The notes under the pieces are model-generated. The model saw only the letters and a program-made list of their open reading frames with translations, was not told the origin of the DNA and ran no database searches. 52,500 nt of DNA, from positions 184,769 through 237,268 of the forward strand of contig CAUYUJ010009502.1 of the NCBI GenBank assembly GCA_963575745.1, written 5' to 3'. The translations under genes were made by a program, and so were the position numbers. The stretch comes from Prorocentrum cordatum (Eukaryota; Sar; Dinophyceae; Prorocentrales; Prorocentraceae). Below, in pieces: positions 1 through 9,866 of this stretch (positions within the stretch are counted from its first letter, which is position 1; every line of letters starts with the position of its first letter).

Positions 1-1080
1 GCTGCCGCCCTCTCGCGCGCTCTTCGGGGCGCTCTGCAGCTGGGGCGGGCGCGCGCCCGCGCGCCCGAGAGGTTGTACCGCGCGCGCGCGGGCACGCGCC
101 CCTCAACAGCAGCAGCCCGAGCTCGGCCTGCGGCCGCAGAGGGCAAGGGAGAAGCATTATCGTGACAAAGTTTATAAACTCCGACTTGGCTGGAGAAGAC
201 ACGCGGGAAGACACGAGACCCTTCCGAGGGCCACGTCGTCAAAAGAAAGCAGGAGGCATGCGTCGCGAGACGCAGGACACAACGGTACCTTTGATCGGGC
301 AGGGTCGACCTACAAATCTGGGCCGACTGTACATGTCGCTACTGCTCTCCGAGGACCAACCAAACTAACCCCCACCCAACCCGAAGTCACAATTGGGTTC
401 GCCAAGATCTGGCGGGGGGGGCACTCCAGAACACGTAGGTGGCACGATGGAACCCGCACACACCCCAAGCAGAAATCTGTGGGGGTCTAGGGCCCCCAAG
501 AAAGCCTCCTCCCAGACCCCCCTGGGGAGTCAATATGCCCTCTTTTGACACCACTAGAAACCTATCAGTCTTCGCTGTTAGGTGAAATAATTCCCCGACT
601 TGTTTCCACGATATTAAATATTCCCCCTGTTGAGGGACATGCCCGACCTAAGCCGCAAGGCCAGCGCGTGCGCGAGGACCGGCCGAGCAGCTCGGGGGCG
701 CCGAACGGCCAGGCAGGCCCGGCAGGCGGGGGCTTGCGGGCGCGAGCGGGGCGGGGCGGCCGCGGGGGGGGGGAGGGGCGGCCGCGGAGGAGCAGGTTCG
801 GACCACGGAGGCCCGGCGAGGGGGAAAACGCAGACGGGGGGGGGGGGGGAGGGCGGAGGGGGGCGGCGGCGGCGGAGGATGCATTGGGCGTTCCAGCCGT
901 TCTCGAGCAAGCTCCGCGGGGGAAGGCCGGGGGCGGGAGCGCAAAGAGAGCCGCAGGGGATGAGCTCACGAGCGGGCGTGGAGGACAGAAGGATGGGCGT
1001 GAAGGGCGTGAAGGACCAGGGCGCCGCTCTCAGGTGGCGCCCTGCACGGGCCTCGGCTCGATCGGCAGCGATTCGAAGGA
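1..1080. other. GC-rich flank, no gene recognised
   Basis: Alternating GC (GCGCGCGC near 45-95) and G-runs (for example 839-850) dominate. Open frames here are long only because stop codons are rare in GC-rich DNA, and their translations are low complexity (Gly/Arg, Pro or Ser runs). No domain, transfer RNA or repeat boundary was recognised. Confidence 0.6.
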
Positions 1081-1221
1081 GGGGGGGAGGGGGAGGGGGA
1101 GGAGGAGGGGGAGTGGGGGGGGACGAGGAGGAGGAGGAGGAGGAGGAGGAGGTGATGGAGGAGGAGGAGTAGGAGGAGGAGGAGGAGGAGGAGGAGGAGG
1201 AGGAGGAGGAGGAGGAGGAGG
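1081..1221 (+). repeat. (GGA)n trinucleotide tract
   Basis: About 140 bp of nearly pure GGA with a few G-rich interruptions. It lies just beyond the 3' end of LINE A, which runs on the minus strand, where the tract reads as (TCC)n. It may be the integration site or tail of that element. Confidence 0.9.
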
Positions 1222-1467
1222 CGCAGCGCCTCAGGAAGGTCTCCCGCTGCGCACGCGGGCGCGCGACGGACTGCCCCGTGGCGACGCCCACTCACGGCGC
1301 GGCGCCGTAAGAACAGGAGGCAATGTCGAAGGAGAGCAACGGGAAGAAGTCGCCCTGAAAGCCGTGGCCGCAGGCCAACTTGCCACCGACGAAGAAGGCG
1401 TCGCCGCCGAAGAAAACGCCGTGCCACCAGCCGAACCCGGCAAGGCAGCGAATCGCGACATGGTCGA

Positions 1468-3155
1468 TCATCGCGCCGCGTGGCTGCAAGAGGAGCCACC
1501 CTGCGGGAGCGGCGTTGCTGGGGCACGTCGGGCACGAGGCGCCAGGCCCTTCTCGACGCGCCTGATCGCACCTTGCCGGTTGCGGCGCGTGGACTCGTTG
1601 GGCGACAGCCCATCACACCTCAAGCCAAGCTTCCGCACTGCACGGACGTCTCCCGCAGCACAGTGAGACCGGCAGCGTCTGCAGCAGTAAACACTGCTGC
1701 CCCTGAACACGCCGCGCCCAAGCGCGGCGAAGGCGCCCGACGACCTCCTCGGCAAGGGCAGGTGGCAACAAGGCTGCGGGGGTCGAGGGCTGCGAGCTCC
1801 CCTCGAGCGCCAACGCCGCGCCCAACGCCATGCCAGCCCTCTGGTCGCTGCAGAGAACCCAGCCCTCGCCGAAGGCGCGGAAGTACTCGGCATTGAGAGC
1901 TCTGGCAACACGCGAAGGTCAACATGCGCGATGAGAGCCAGTCTGCAGCGACTCGAGGGAGGAGCCCGTTGCGGCCGCGACTCCATCTCGCGAGGCGGCC
2001 TGGGGACCTCCACGTCGCATCCCCATTGTTTGCGAACCACCACCTGCAGTGCCGCCCACGAAATGAACTGTAGGACCTTGCGGCGACGTTTCAGCGCAGC
2101 TGTTACCGCCTCGGCTACCGACCCAGCCAGCGCGCGAGAAGCCGCACCACAGCACGCGAAATAATATGCCCAGCCGTTGCCTAGCCAGTCACGCAGCTCC
2201 TGCGGCCCTGTGCCCGCAAGCTCCTCCAAGGACCTGCGCGCTGGCGCCAATCGGAACTTGGGGGGGGGCCGCAGAGTGCGCCTGCGGCTGGCCACAAAGA
2301 TGTCCCGCCACGCTCTAGCATGCTGGGCCCGACCCTGCTCCAGCTCGGGGCACCAACGCCCTCCTTCCTGGGCGAGCGCCAGCAGGTCGGAGACGAAGCA
2401 CTGGTGGACAGGAAAAGCGTAGAGCCCCTCCCTGATCGCGCACCTCTCAGCACGGCCGACAGTCTGCACCAAGTACGGAAGGGGCCCCAACCGCGCCCGA
2501 CCTGGGAGCCAAGAGTAAGGATCAACCTCCACAACTGCTTGTCCACACCTCCGCACCTCGTGAACACCTGAGTCGCAACCAGACCCGTCGGCGTAAGAAA
2601 CGAGGCCCCAAACGCCATGGGCGTCGCCCCAAAGGCAGACATCATGCCTCCGCGTATATGCGCGTGGCAGAGAGGCGGGAGGCTCGGGCATGCCAAAAAC
2701 GAAATAGGACTGCTCGAAGTTCGGCGTGCCTGATCCAAGATCCGCTTGGATAAATTGGTCGCGCACCTCAGCCAGGGGGAGGTGGAATATACCACGACCA
2801 TTCAGCGTTGGCGTCGCTGTCTCGGGCCCGCCATGCCCGCACGGTGCATCAGGCGCCAAGAGTGAAACCGCCGCCGCAGGGGGCAGCGGGTTATTCTGTT
2901 GCGGAGCAACCGGTGGCGCACAGAGGACACTCTGCGCGTCCAGCCGCGCCTTCTCCTGATGGCCGTCGTAACCAACGGGTGGCACAAGGTCGACCTCCTC
3001 ATCAACCCCTTGCCCGATGCCTGGAAAAGAACTCGCCCTCGGCCTCCATGGTGTTGGGCTGCTGGGCGCAGGTGTAGGACGGCAGGGTCGGGTCAGTCCG
3101 ACTCTCGAGGTGGTCGCGAACCTGCTGGCGCAGGTCGCCGAAACCCCGCTGCCTT
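1468..3155 (-). pseudogene. LINE A RNase H domain and C-terminal region
   Basis: The minus frame encodes an RNase H fold that would remove the RNA strand during retrotransposition. The first catalytic Asp lies in YADGSG (about 2580-2598). The Glu-bearing helix reads QTVGRAERCAIREGL (about 2430-2480) and a second Asp lies in FVSDLLAL (about 2390-2410). The frame stays open to 1468, past the RNase H fold. In another frame the last 70 bp show a CPTC pair like the C-terminal zinc fingers of LINEs C and D. Between 3155 and about 2980 the likely coding frame changes at least once. No host role is implied. Confidence 0.72.
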
Positions 3156-3788
3156 TCAGGGGCCCTTCTTGGGGGCAAAAGGGTCCCTGACATACCACGC
3201 GTGTTCTGCGCTTGTCGCGGGCCTTGGACATGGTCCGTCGGCTCCTGCGCCATGGGTCGCAGCTGCCCTGCGGGGGGGGCAGGTCAGCAGCGCGGGGCAC
3301 TCCAAGAAGACATGGCCCCAGCATCCATCGGGCGCAAGGGCCTTCCCGCAAGCCTGACAAGGGCGCATGGGCATGCCGAGCTTCATGTCCGTGCGGATTG
3401 GCATGGGCATGTTGGCAGACCATAGCGCCTGCAAAACTCCCAGCTGCCTTGCGGCGCGGAAACCCTTGACCGCATACCTGAGCCCACGGTGCCAGATGGG
3501 CGCACCAGCGTGGGAGTACATGTGGCTGGTGAGGCGGTCATGCTGCCAGCGCTGCACGCCCTGCACCAAGAGCGGTCGCAGGTCAGCAGGGCACACGCGG
3601 CACAGGTCATACTGGTTGCCCAGGTCGCCCTGCAAAACGTGCGGCGCGTTCATGTCCCTGGCTAGCCGCCTGAGCGTCAGCCACGTCGCGGCCATGGGGG
3701 CCCGTGGCATTGGTCCAACTGGTAGGGGCAGCCCGCTCATGGAGCGCTGTCCAAGCCCTTCGAAGGCGGCTAGGTGACGCACGCCCAT
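3156..3788 (-). pseudogene. LINE A post-RT region with zinc finger
   Basis: This segment lies between the reverse transcriptase and RNase H regions and is shifted in frame relative to the RT core. Near its end it carries CQACGKALAPDGCWGHVFLECP (Cys-x2-Cys, then His and Cys), the zinc-binding motif usual after the RT of this type of LINE. The upstream part (MNAPHVLQGDLGNQYDLCR and following) matches the expected helical connector. The frame change relative to 3607-4689 falls at about 3790. Confidence 0.7.
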
Positions 3789-5141
3789 CCCAAATCCACG
3801 CGGCGTAGTTCAAGACCAGGTCCAGCGTGGCATGATAGATGGGGTCGTACTCCTTCGAAGGGTGAGCGAGGAGGTTTGCCGTGACGCCCACATGGTGTTT
3901 GTCACTGCGCCCGTTTAGCACCGCGGCCAAGTTGCGCATCTCGCGCAAAGGCGCGTCCGCCGACCCCGACACTCCAGCGCCGTGCCCTGCGGACGGCATC
4001 AGCCCAGTCCGCCACAGGGTGGAGGCCTTGCGCCCTACCGCGCGACGCAGCATGAGGAGTCGGTGCTTGCGCTCCCGCACGGCCTTCAGGCGCTTCTTCT
4101 CAACCTTCCTAAGCACTCGAGGGCCATGCAGCTCATGGCCAAGGTTGCGCATATGCCGGGCTTGGGGCACCGCCCAAGGCATCCGCCGCTGGACCCTGTG
4201 CACCACAAGGCGGACCTGCGCTGACCCAGCCACCACCGCGGACTTAGCAGGTTGGAGAATAAGCCCGAGGTCCCTGGCCTCTGCAGTGAGCACCATCGCA
4301 GTGCGCAGCAGCAGCTTGACATCACCGAGGTCGGGGGAGACCATATGCAGGCCGATGTCGTCCACCAGCGAACGTGGCTTGATGGTCGGCGCAACCCTGC
4401 TGGCCCGCTGGAGGACACGGTACGTCAGCAGGTAGATGAGGTAGGTGGCATGCGCGCACCCCGCCAGCACCCCCTGAAAGGCGACGAAGGAGCACGAGAG
4501 GCTGCCGCACGCCTTGATGCCCCGTGGCTGATGGTAGAGCTGTAGCAACATCCAGAGCTGGCGCATCGGGCAACCCAGCTCCCGTGCCCCCCGCATGAGC
4601 GCATGGGGACTCACCATGTCGAAGCATCTCATCATGTCTAGGAGGATGGTACAAGTATGGTCGTCGATGAGGTTACCCACCTCTTGCACCAGATTGCGAG
4701 CGAAAGACGAGGCCGTGGATGTGTGGTTGCCTCAAGTACCCCACATCTCGTCGCAAGTATGCTGTCGTTGCCACGCTGCCGAGAGCCGTCGGCGCGCTTT
4801 CGCCCAAACTCGTATGAGAGCATGGCTAAGCACAATCAGCCTGCGGCCACCATCTGGCTTAGGGAGACGGACCATTACAGGCGGGCTGTGGGAAACCGTA
4901 AGTGCCGCTCAAAAACCTCGAATATCTGGGCCAAACCCCCGAGAGCCTTATCTGATAAGTGCTCGAGCGCCTTCGGTGGAATGCGGGTGGGCCCCCAGGA
5001 GGTGACGAGAGAAAACGATCGGATGGCCTGCCGTAGGTCATGGACCGTCCGGCTAGGCAGCTCCTCCCAAGTAGGTGCATCCGTGGGTAGAGGCAGCTCT
5101 TCCAGCCCATGGGTCGCCCAGATCCACTTCCACCCGTCCAT
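3607..5141 (-). pseudogene. LINE A reverse transcriptase core
   Basis: The N-terminal fingers are at 4875-5141 (LRQAIRSFSLVTSWGPTRIPP). A next stretch reads MVRLPKPDGGRRLIVLSHAL (about 4800-4870) in another frame. The palm motifs are in 3607-4689: motif A LLDMMRCFDMV (about 4610-4645), motif B GVLAGCAHATYLIYL (about 4440-4475) and motif C SLVDDIGLH (about 4340-4375). Motif C has VDD where many LINEs have YADD or YVDD. All three catalytic Asp positions are kept, but the domain is spread over at least two frames and is dead as it stands. Confidence 0.85.
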
Positions 5142-5893
5142 GGTGCGGTCCGCGAGGATGTATAGCTGGGCGTCGGCCTCAGGGGCAACGAGTTCTTGCT
5201 GCGCCCTGACCTTGGATGCAGCACGGGCAGCTTTCGCCCTCCCATTGAAGGCCGCCTGAGCCCAGCTGCGCCAGGCTCTCTCCGACGCGCCGCGAGCCGC
5301 AGCAGTGAGGTCCTCCGCACGTCCGCGATGGCATCTACCACGTCGTCAAAGTCCTCCGCAATCAGCCCATCCAGCCCGCGCAGGAAGAATTGGCGGCAGC
5401 AGGGGTTCGACGTTGGCGAGGACTTTGCCCAGCCCGACAATGGAGCTCAGGATGCAGAGGACGTCGTAGAAGACACTGGCCGTCATCTGCAGCTGCCCGG
5501 GAGCTGGAGACGCATGCGCCGCCGCCGCATTCAACCAGCGACAAAAACGCTGGACCCGATCACGCTCAGCACGAATGTTAGTCGCCCGGCGCGCCGCAGT
5601 AGCCCAGGCCCAGACAGCGGTGTCGTGGCACAGCCGCTTGCGAGGGGGCCCCCACCGCAACTGCCGCCACTGCACCATGGGGGGGCCGTGGTGCCCGACG
5701 GAGCGTATGGCTCCAGGGTCAACTTTGCCGAGCCTGCCTGCGATCTCGTAGTCAATACCCTGCCGAACGGAGCCCCAGAGCTGCTGCAAGACATCAACGG
5801 GCGCACCTGCCTCGCCGACGGCCTGTCCATGGGACTGGGCCCGACGGCGGCGACGTTGGCCCGCGCGCCCCGATCGATCGCGCTTAGTTCTGC
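5142..5893 (-). pseudogene. LINE A linker between endonuclease and RT
   Basis: This is the open minus frame joining the EEP domain to the RT fingers. It is rich in Arg, Ala and Trp, with no catalytic motif recognised. Linkers of this kind separate EEP and RT in the other LINEs of the window (LINE C 45609-46400, LINE D 22541-23341). It was called by position and open frame only. Confidence 0.5.
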
Positions 5894-6860
5894 TTAGCTT
5901 AATGGACCAATGTGATCGACGGACCTGCATCGGCCCCGATCGGGCCTGGACTGGACATGGTCCGTGCCAGCAACCCTTTGCGCCGCGGTGGCTGCTCGCA
6001 CAAATAGACCACCCAAAGTATGCCAAGGAAAAAGGAAACGAGCACAGCCAACAGGGGGTGCAGCAGGCAGCGGTCGAGGCTCATCGGGGACGCGGCACCG
6101 CGTCGGCGTGTCCTTCCCGCAGAGCCCCAGACCAACAGGGTAGCGAGGTCTGGGAATGCCCCCACATCCATGTATCACCTCGGGCTGGCGAAAGACTCGG
6201 GACGCGAGATTGCGGGCCACCAAGAAGTAGTCGATGGTGGACACCCCAGTAGAGGTGACGCACGTAGGGGCCGACGGCTGGAAGAGAGTGCCTGCCAAAT
6301 ACCCATCCCAGTCGCCACTGTCGATGCTCTGGCCGTCGGCGTTCCAGTCACCCCCGATGATCCAGTCGAGGCCGCGTGCGCTCCACGCCGCCACGCGCTT
6401 CGCAAGCACTCATATGATCGAGTGGTTGGCCCCAGTGACGCCGATGCCCTGAACCATGCACACGCTGACGACAATCAGACCACCAGGGACACCACAGTGA
6501 ACACGAGCTGCCACAGCATGATGGGGAAAGACGACATGATCCCCATCGGGGGGCATCGTGACCATCACGTTGGTAGGCACGAGCACGCAGATCCCACTGG
6601 AGCACTGCGCCGCGGACGCTCCTCCAGTCTCCTCGGCAGGGGCCCAGAGGCCGCGCCAACCTGCATCGCGCGCAGCAGATTGAACAGCCCCAAGCCGCCG
6701 GTCGACCACCCGCGCCTCCTGGACCATCACCAACTTGCCGAGGAAGTGCGGCAGGAAGTTCAGGCGTGGCCCGCGAGAGCTAGGGTTAATCGTGACCAGC
6801 TTGGCCGCCACCTGACAGCGCGCGTCGCCAGCATCAGGCATGGCCGCGCTCGGACCCCGC
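5894..6860 (-). pseudogene. LINE A EEP-type endonuclease with in-frame stop
   Basis: The domain would nick the target DNA to prime reverse transcription. Its order is KLVTINPSSRG, then VMVQEARV (metal-binding Glu, about 6715-6735), SSGICVLVP, IIGGDWNADG (about 6340-6365) and STIDYFLVA (about 6215-6240). A TGA at 6410-6412 interrupts the reading frame between the Glu half and the GDWN half, and the frame continues unchanged on both sides, so this is a point mutation rather than a frameshift. The match to the EEP family is clear by motif order. Confidence 0.82.
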
Positions 6861-7710
6861 ATGCTTGCGTCGCCGCCGCCAGCTCGGCATCGAGGCGGTC
6901 CTTTCCGCCAGTTGCGAAGTAAGCCCGCGGACTGGTCAGCCCCCGAATTGGTCCTCCCACCGCTGTCGGGGGCCCCTGCAGAACCCGCCTCGAACTGGGC
7001 CACGAATAGGCACCAGAACAACACGAAGGTCCATCCTCGCGGGCGCGCCGCGCACGGTGAAGACGCGTAGACTGGAATACAGGTCGACGGCGACGGGCTG
7101 GAGCAGTAGTGGCCACTGGCGGGAGGCACACTGTGCTCTTCGTCAAGTGGCGGCGGACCCATGCAGCCAGGACCCAACCTAGCAGCAACGTGTACACAGT
7201 ACGTGCTGCCCTGTGGGCGCCCCTCGTTACCTCTGACATTCCGCACATGGTCCTTCCTGCCAGGAAGGCCCCAGCTGACAGCCTGCACCTGGTACGTGCT
7301 GTCAGTGCACGGGAGGCCACAGCTGACATTCCGCCCATGGGACCTCCTGTCAGTTTGATGGCCGCACAGCCCGTCACAACAGGCTGGCCCATTGCACTCA
7401 CAAAGAACGGCCCGCGCATGGCCCGCGCCATCCGCGCGGTCGCGCCGGCAGGCGCTGCCATCAGGAAGGGGCTGATCGAGCCTTCTTCTTCCTCTTGTGC
7501 GCCGTAGCCGCATGCGTGAAGGAGTCAGGGACACGCTTGTACGCCACCCGCATGTCCGCGTCGGTGGCCTCGTCAGGTTGCGCGAGTCCTGCCGCCTCCA
7601 ACGCCTCCCGCAGCTCGGCGGACTCCATGAGGTCGATGTCGATATCCATGTCGTTCCTGGCGGCTTCATCTGCGAGGACCTGCACCTGGCCCGCGGGGAG
7701 AACGGCGGTG
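6861..7710 (-). pseudogene. LINE A region N-terminal to EEP
   Basis: This is open minus-strand sequence between the copia insertion and the EEP domain. One frame has a Cys-rich stretch with CCDGLCGHQ and CGLPCTDSTYQ. Another frame has an acidic, helix-like stretch with DMDIDIDLMESAELREALEAA (20 or fewer of these residues are contiguous in each codon block). The likely coding frame therefore changes once. No named domain was recognised. It continues LINE A on the far side of the insertion at 17411. Confidence 0.45.
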
Positions 7711-7715
7711 GAAGC
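7711..7715. repeat. Target site duplication GAAGC, first copy
   Basis: The 5 bp GAAGC next to one LTR is repeated exactly at 17411-17415 next to the other. A 5-bp duplication is standard for Ty1/copia integrases. It shows that the copia element inserted whole into LINE A. Confidence 0.93.
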
Positions 7716-7897
7716 TGTCAGTGCAGTTCTTTTAGCTCGGACCGCGCGGCAGTCCAACTGCGGGTGCAGTCCCAGGGCCCTAGGACTAGGGCCAAAACGG
7801 CGGCGGGCAGCGTGCACGCCACAAACATGAAAAGCACGTGCATCATGCGTACAAGGCGGCACGGGCGGCAGAGGGGCAGGGGAGTGCACTCTTCACA
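7716..7897 (-). repeat. Copia element 3' LTR (182 bp)
   Basis: It matches 17229-17410 at 180 of 182 positions. The differences are near 7836 (CACGTG against CATGTG) and near 7871 (CAGAGG against CAGGGG). It begins TGTCAGTGCAG and ends CTCTTCACA. At 182 bp it is short for a copia LTR. No TATA box or poly(A) signal is obvious. The usual purine tract next to the 3' LTR is not apparent. Confidence 0.95.
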
Positions 7898-8133
7898 CTG
7901 GGTGAGAACAATGCTGCCCCGATGCCGCTCCCTACAAGCGTGAAACGCTGCACGCAGTCATCGCCTATACCGGCCCACGGGCCGAAACACCTCAAGCAAA
8001 GTGCGGCCTGAGGCTCAAAATATAAAGTATGAAATATGAATGTCTAGACTCACTAGTCCAGACTGTCGTCTCAATGCACGTGCGCACATCACCGTAGCCC
8101 TCACTAGGTCCATGCAGCGGCTGCAACAAGACC
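7898..8133. other. Untranslated stretch between RNase H and 3' LTR
   Basis: Non-coding DNA inside the copia element. I expected a polypurine tract immediately before the LTR on the minus strand but see only a weak GGGGCAGC about 15 nt away. No other feature was recognised. Confidence 0.5.
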
Positions 8134-9696
8134 TCACGGGCTCGCAGGCCCCGGAACGGCGGCCCGACACTGGGCCTTCCGCTCCTTGGCTCTCTCACGC
8201 TGTCCGCGGCGCAGCCGCAGACGGTGTGCCTCCTCATCCTCCTGTTCAGCAGTAGGCACCATGCTGAACAGTCCGTGGCGGAGGAACTGCGATAGCACCT
8301 CGTTAGGCTGCACGGCCTTTGTCAGCACGTCCGCCAGCATGTGGCTATTGGGCAGCCACTTGAACTTGATGGCCTCCTGCTCGATCAAATCCTTGGCCAC
8401 CAACAAGTCGATGAGGGTCTGCCGAGACACCAGCATCGAGCCGATCTTGGACGTGTGGTCGTAGAGCGACTTCGCATCCGTCACCAGCGCCCCCGGAACC
8501 TTCAGCGCCAGCCTCCAGTCCCCTTGCAAGGGCGGCTCCCCGTGCAAGACTGCCTCAATCAGCAGCCTGAGGTAGAGCTGCCGATCCAAAGCCACGGACA
8601 TAGCCGCAGACTCTGCGGCCATCGTAGATCCAACAACTCGTGTAATAGTACTACTCTGGAGCTCCACTAGACAACATACAGCTAGCTCCTTCAACACTCG
8701 GGTATCCGTAATCATATTCATGAACCCCATCTGGCTCTTACAGCCGGGTTCCTTCGCAAACGAAGCGTCCATAAGCGTGAGCACCTGCAAGCGCTCGATG
8801 TCCACACGGCGGATCCGGAGAGTCGCAAGACCTCTCTTGTCGTAGTCCTGAAGCGGGTCGATGATGTCATTGAGCACTCGCAGGTGCAGTAACCTCCGAC
8901 CTTTCGGATCCTTCTGTGCGAGCGCCGACACACTGTACGCGAGTTGTGGCACCACACGTGCAACAGGCCAGCGCACCTTCTGGAGCAAGCTCCGGAAGTC
9001 GCGGTGCTCTTCGGGAGTCATCTCCCGCTCCTCGTCGTCCCCCCTTGCAAGGGGGTGCTTTGTCAGCTTGCCGATGTACTCGCGCATGCTGATCTCGATG
9101 TGATCGGGGTGGCGCCACCACTCCTCACCGAGATAGGCGACTGCCTCCTTGTCATTGCCCTCCTTCCAGTGCTTGATGTTAAAACGCCTGTTGATATTCG
9201 CCTTCACCTCCTGGTACTGGGGGTCGCGCGGGTCCCCAAACAGCATGCCGTCGTCGACGTGCAAGGTCAACATAGCAATCAACCTGCCGGTCGCCCGATA
9301 AACGAAGACAGCCCGAGCACACCGCAGCTCCACAAAGCCGACCTCGTCCGTCAGCACCTGGCGGGCTCGGAGATACCACAACCGAGGCGCCTCCGTCAAA
9401 CCGCACGCCCCTTTCAGCAGACGAAGCAACGCATAAGGCCGCACAGCCGGCCATCCCGCGCCGTCGACGGCCGGAAGTCCGTCCTTAGGAGCCCTCACGC
9501 ACAGCTCCCGCTCCAGCTTCAGCCCCGACAGGAACGCAGTCGCTACGTCGAAGCACTCGAATGTCCAATCCATCGCCATCGTGATAGACGCACACACCAG
9601 CACGGACAAAGGGGAAATAGTAGGCGAATCCGTCCTGAATAAACCAAGCTGCGGGTCGAGGTGGCCAGGGATGATCAAGCGCGACTTCGCCTCCAA
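8134..9696 (-). pseudogene. Copia reverse transcriptase and RNase H
   Basis: This is the C-terminal part of the polyprotein, copying element RNA into DNA and removing the RNA. Its start at 9696 is the edge of a frame, not a true start. Motif A is FDVATAFLSG (about 9525-9555). Motif C is LHVDDGMLFG (about 9234-9268) with the double Asp intact. RNase H acidic residues are visible in LMDASFA (about 8760), STMAAESAAM (about 8600-8630) and LVTDAKSL (about 8465-8490). LADVLTK (about 8320-8340) is a hallmark of copia RNase H. The tail past about 8280 is Arg/Glu-rich. The upstream piece EAKSRLIIPGHLDPQLG joins the preceding segment only after a frameshift near 9700. Confidence 0.92.
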
Positions 9697-9866
9697 CTCC
9701 GGCCCTCGCCCCGGTTTGTGCGAACCGAACGCGCGGGCACCGAGATGATCTTATCCTTTGGAATGCTCTTCTCCTCCTCCTCGGTGACCAGCTCGACCGT
9801 GTTGTTGGCGATCCATTGCCGCCACTCGGCGGCATCGGCCTCGTCGAACTTAGCCTTCTCGTGCTA
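9697..9866 (-). pseudogene. Copia RT N-terminal stretch after in-frame TAG
   Basis: After the TAG at 9864-9866 the same frame continues with HEKAKFDEADAAEWRQWI and VTEEEEKSIPKDK, typical of the start of a copia reverse transcriptase. It then loses frame near 9700, where the next block (EAKSRLIIPG) follows in another frame. The stop and the frameshift are therefore two separate lesions within 170 bp. Confidence 0.8.

Noticed and set aside
545-1666. Long open frames on both strands near the left end
   Set aside because: They arise from (GGA)n and GC-rich DNA; translations are Gly, Ser, Leu or Arg runs with no domain.
7780-7805. Spliced-leader-like string in the copia LTR (minus strand, GCCGTTTTGGCCC)
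   Set aside because: Only about 16 of 21 positions match, which can occur by chance in a window of this size, and it is internal to the LTR.
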